Shown here one piece after another: positions 63,101 through 64,000 of a stretch of DNA of 64,000 bases. The DNA comes from Actinoplanes campanulatus (lineage in GTDB: Bacteria > Actinomycetota > Actinomycetes > Mycobacteriales > Micromonosporaceae): contig NZ_BMPW01000006.1 in NCBI RefSeq assembly GCF_014647795.1, positions 342,803 to 406,802 of the forward strand, in the 5' to 3' direction. Below the pieces are notes generated by a model that saw only the letters and a list, made by a program, of their open reading frames with translations, was not told the DNA's origin and did not search any database. Position numbers and translations under genes: made by a program. How positions within the stretch are numbered: the first letter of the stretch is position 1; each line of letters starts with the position of its first letter.

Positions 63101-63858
63101 GAAGCGGCCGGGCGGAGGTGGTGGCCGCCGTGGAGGCGGCCGACCGGGTGGCCGAGGCCGGGGACCCGGACATCGCCCGGTGGCGGCACGAGGCGCGGCT
63201 GCTGCTGGCCGAGCGGGCCGAGCGCACCCGTCATGAGGGCCCGATCGAGGTGGTGGTGCCCCCGCACCTGTCGGTGTCCCAGCTCGTGGTGCTGCGCCGG
63301 GATCCGCAGGCCCTGGCCCGCTCGTTGCGCCGCCCGTTGCCGCAGCGGCCCGCCCCGCACGCCCGCCGGGGCACGGCCTTCCACGCCTGGCTGGAGCAGC
63401 GGTTCGGGTCGGCGCGGCTGATCGACATCGACGAGCTGCCGGGCGCGGCCGACGACGACGCGGCCGGCGACGACGAGATGGCCCTGCTCCAGGAGGCGTT
63501 CCTGACCGGGGAGTGGGCGGAGCGGACGCCGGTCGAGGTGGAGGTGCCGTTCGCCACGACCGTCGCCGGGGTGGTGATCCGGGGGCGGATGGACGCGGTC
63601 TTCGCCGATCCGGGCGGCCGGTTCGACGTGATCGACTGGAAGACCGGGCGGCGGCCGGGCGGCGCGGAGGCCGAGGCGGCGGCGGTGCAGCTGGCCGCCT
63701 ACCGGATCGCCTGGGCGTCGCTGGCCGGGGTGCCGGTGCGCAAGGTGCGTGCCGGGTTCCACTACGTCCGGGAGCAGGTCACGGTCCGGCCCACCGACCT
63801 GATGGAGGCTGCCGAGCTGGCCGCCCTGATCGAGGAGATCCCGGCCGACTCGCTCTGA
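60118..63858 (+). CDS. adnB: AdnB subunit of the AdnAB helicase-nuclease
   Basis: A 1246-residue motor-nuclease. Walker A AGAGSGKT is at 57-64, motif II DEYQDT starts at Asp288, motif III is GDPCQSIYGWRGA and motif VI YVAVTRPRRLLL, all canonical, so this is the lead motor. The C-terminal nuclease has D1173-W-K1175 (VIDWKTGR) but no cysteine cluster. A disordered Asp/Ala/Ser/Gly-rich insert near 900-1010 separates motor and nuclease and contains an 18-base tandem repeat. It begins 101 bases after adnA. ATG 60118. Confidence 0.95.
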   Translation: MTQPTLFAEGPPPRRRAADAGPRYTPRELARLLRLPEPTTEQEAIIAAPVQPLLVVAGAGSGKTETMASRVVWLVANGYAHPGEILGLTFTRKAAGELSHRVRTRLGQLIRRLGRDDAFAGEATISTYHAYAARVVTEHGLRAGYEPSARLLTEAARWQIVDSLVRTYTGEMTGLNRAPGTVTDDVLALSAELSEHLVTPGDLAAWTGRFFAEVQEFPGRMYKDVSEVLRRQQGRLTLLPLVRAYEQRKLDLEAMDFGDQMARAALVARDHPEVGEIERGRFRIVLLDEYQDTSHAQVTMLNNLFGGGHPVTAVGDPCQSIYGWRGASAGTLERFPQEFRDSGDRPAWERTLTRSWRNRPEILRVANTISAPLRAHVHQLQSADRVAAAVGGRTVTCALLPTYADEAAWIADSMLTAWRLVAGMPTAPAAEIPLEQRPTSAVLVRVRSQIPVLEEALRSRGLPVEVVGLGGLLDTPEVRDVVCTLRVLADPADGASLLRLLTGARWRIGPRDLVALHRRARAIAAARAAASGRSGDDPEEINTDRLDDATLVEALADPGSPRQYSEEGYGRVRDYGRELAALRRRLDQPLPDLLADIERTIGLDVEVAVRGWAAGDAGLARGHLDALGEAATRYITENETGTPAGFLAFLAAAEEEERGLEPGQVDVVEGAVQILTAHAAKGLEWDVVSVAGLCRGVWPGLVRSSDHYLGGIGVLPFPLRGDSSGLPALDLGDAVEQKGVAAAVTDFGRSWREHDEREERRLAYVAVTRPRRLLLCSGYWWGDGVKRPRGPSVFLDEIRAACADGAGVVDVWTPEPAPGDTNPSDQVVATAEWPADPLGLRRPAMAAAADLIRRMIENPDASAAEAFADLAAADPEVAARAGLAADLVGLAEEGAGWSVPSPRSPDSTPKSGVRRSEADSGPHSDDSAGAATPEEAATENDRPAAAQAEVPGDAGPNAIGADASGAGPRAEAAKADRSDRADESDGADGSGRADGSGRAEVVAAVEAADRVAEAGDPDIARWRHEARLLLAERAERTRHEGPIEVVVPPHLSVSQLVVLRRDPQALARSLRRPLPQRPAPHARRGTAFHAWLEQRFGSARLIDIDELPGAADDDAAGDDEMALLQEAFLTGEWAERTPVEVEVPFATTVAGVVIRGRMDAVFADPGGRFDVIDWKTGRRPGGAEAEAAAVQLAAYRIAWASLAGVPVRKVRAGFHYVREQVTVRPTDLMEAAELAALIEEIPADSL

Positions 63859-64000
63859 ACCTCTCCCGTGCTCCGGAGCGCGTCCGCCGAGGTCGGCCCG
63901 GCGGGCGCGTGCGTGGAGTGGGTGGGCGGTGCGGGTTGGAGCGGGACCACCGATCTAACTCGAAAATCGACCTGGACCGGACGTGCGGCAGCATCCCGCG
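63859..64000. other. Window end, no gene seen
   Basis: 142 bases after adnB. No start with an SD or terminator hairpin is convincing. Confidence 0.4.

Overview
This is high-GC actinobacterial chromosome, most likely from Actinoplanes or another member of the Micromonosporaceae. The inference rests on strong G/C bias at third codon positions, many GTG starts, several leaderless-looking promoters, a mycothiol gene (mshB), the actinobacterial end-resection pair AdnA-AdnB, a three-subunit succinate dehydrogenase with one fused membrane anchor, and the actinobacterial fdxA-dapC pairing. I saw no rRNA, tRNA, CRISPR array, integrase, transposase or phage gene.

Layout. 0-12 kb: a truncated Ada/AlkA repair gene, an alpha/beta hydrolase behind two tandem operators, the GTPase YchF, a vapBC pair, a possible 35-residue peptide gene, a divergent GNAT/TetR pair, a Uma2 gene between two copies of a 113-bp hairpin-rich repeat, a PAP2-like protein, a repeat cluster, MarR, a G5-domain protein, a nucleotidyltransferase and several small unknowns. 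12-27.2 kb: a catabolic region. An acyl-CoA synthetase (minus) diverges from TetR-aldehyde dehydrogenase-alcohol dehydrogenase (plus). After a vapBC pair comes a ten-gene minus-strand set: a five-part branched-chain-type ABC importer, two SDRs, an ACAD10/11-type kinase, an acyl-CoA dehydrogenase and TetR. Related palindromes lie upstream of both units. 27.2-31 kb: AlkB, an MFS exporter diverging from its TetR, and a GNAT. 31.4-40 kb: sdhCAB, then an S9-fold protein without a catalytic triad followed by TldD and TldE. 40-45 kb: mshB and its membrane neighbour, a small membrane protein, GNAT, fdxA, dapC and a SIMPL protein. 45-48.3 kb: four related exported proteins plus a fibronectin-like one. 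48.8-56 kb: a methyltransferase, a MerR regulator fused to a sliding-clamp-like domain, the lysine exporter and its LysG regulator, dapD, dapE, and two LOG-family proteins. 56.1-63.9 kb: adnA and adnB.

How the genes fit together. The 12-27 kb region reads as a route from an alcohol through aldehyde and acid to an acyl-CoA, with its own importer and a kinase/dehydrogenase pair of the kind that removes a 4-hydroxyl group. The 43-54 kb region carries three lysine/diaminopimelate steps with a lysine exporter. The most unusual items are the exported-protein cluster, the MerR-clamp fusion, the dead S9 protein beside TldD/TldE, and the structured repeats at gene ends.
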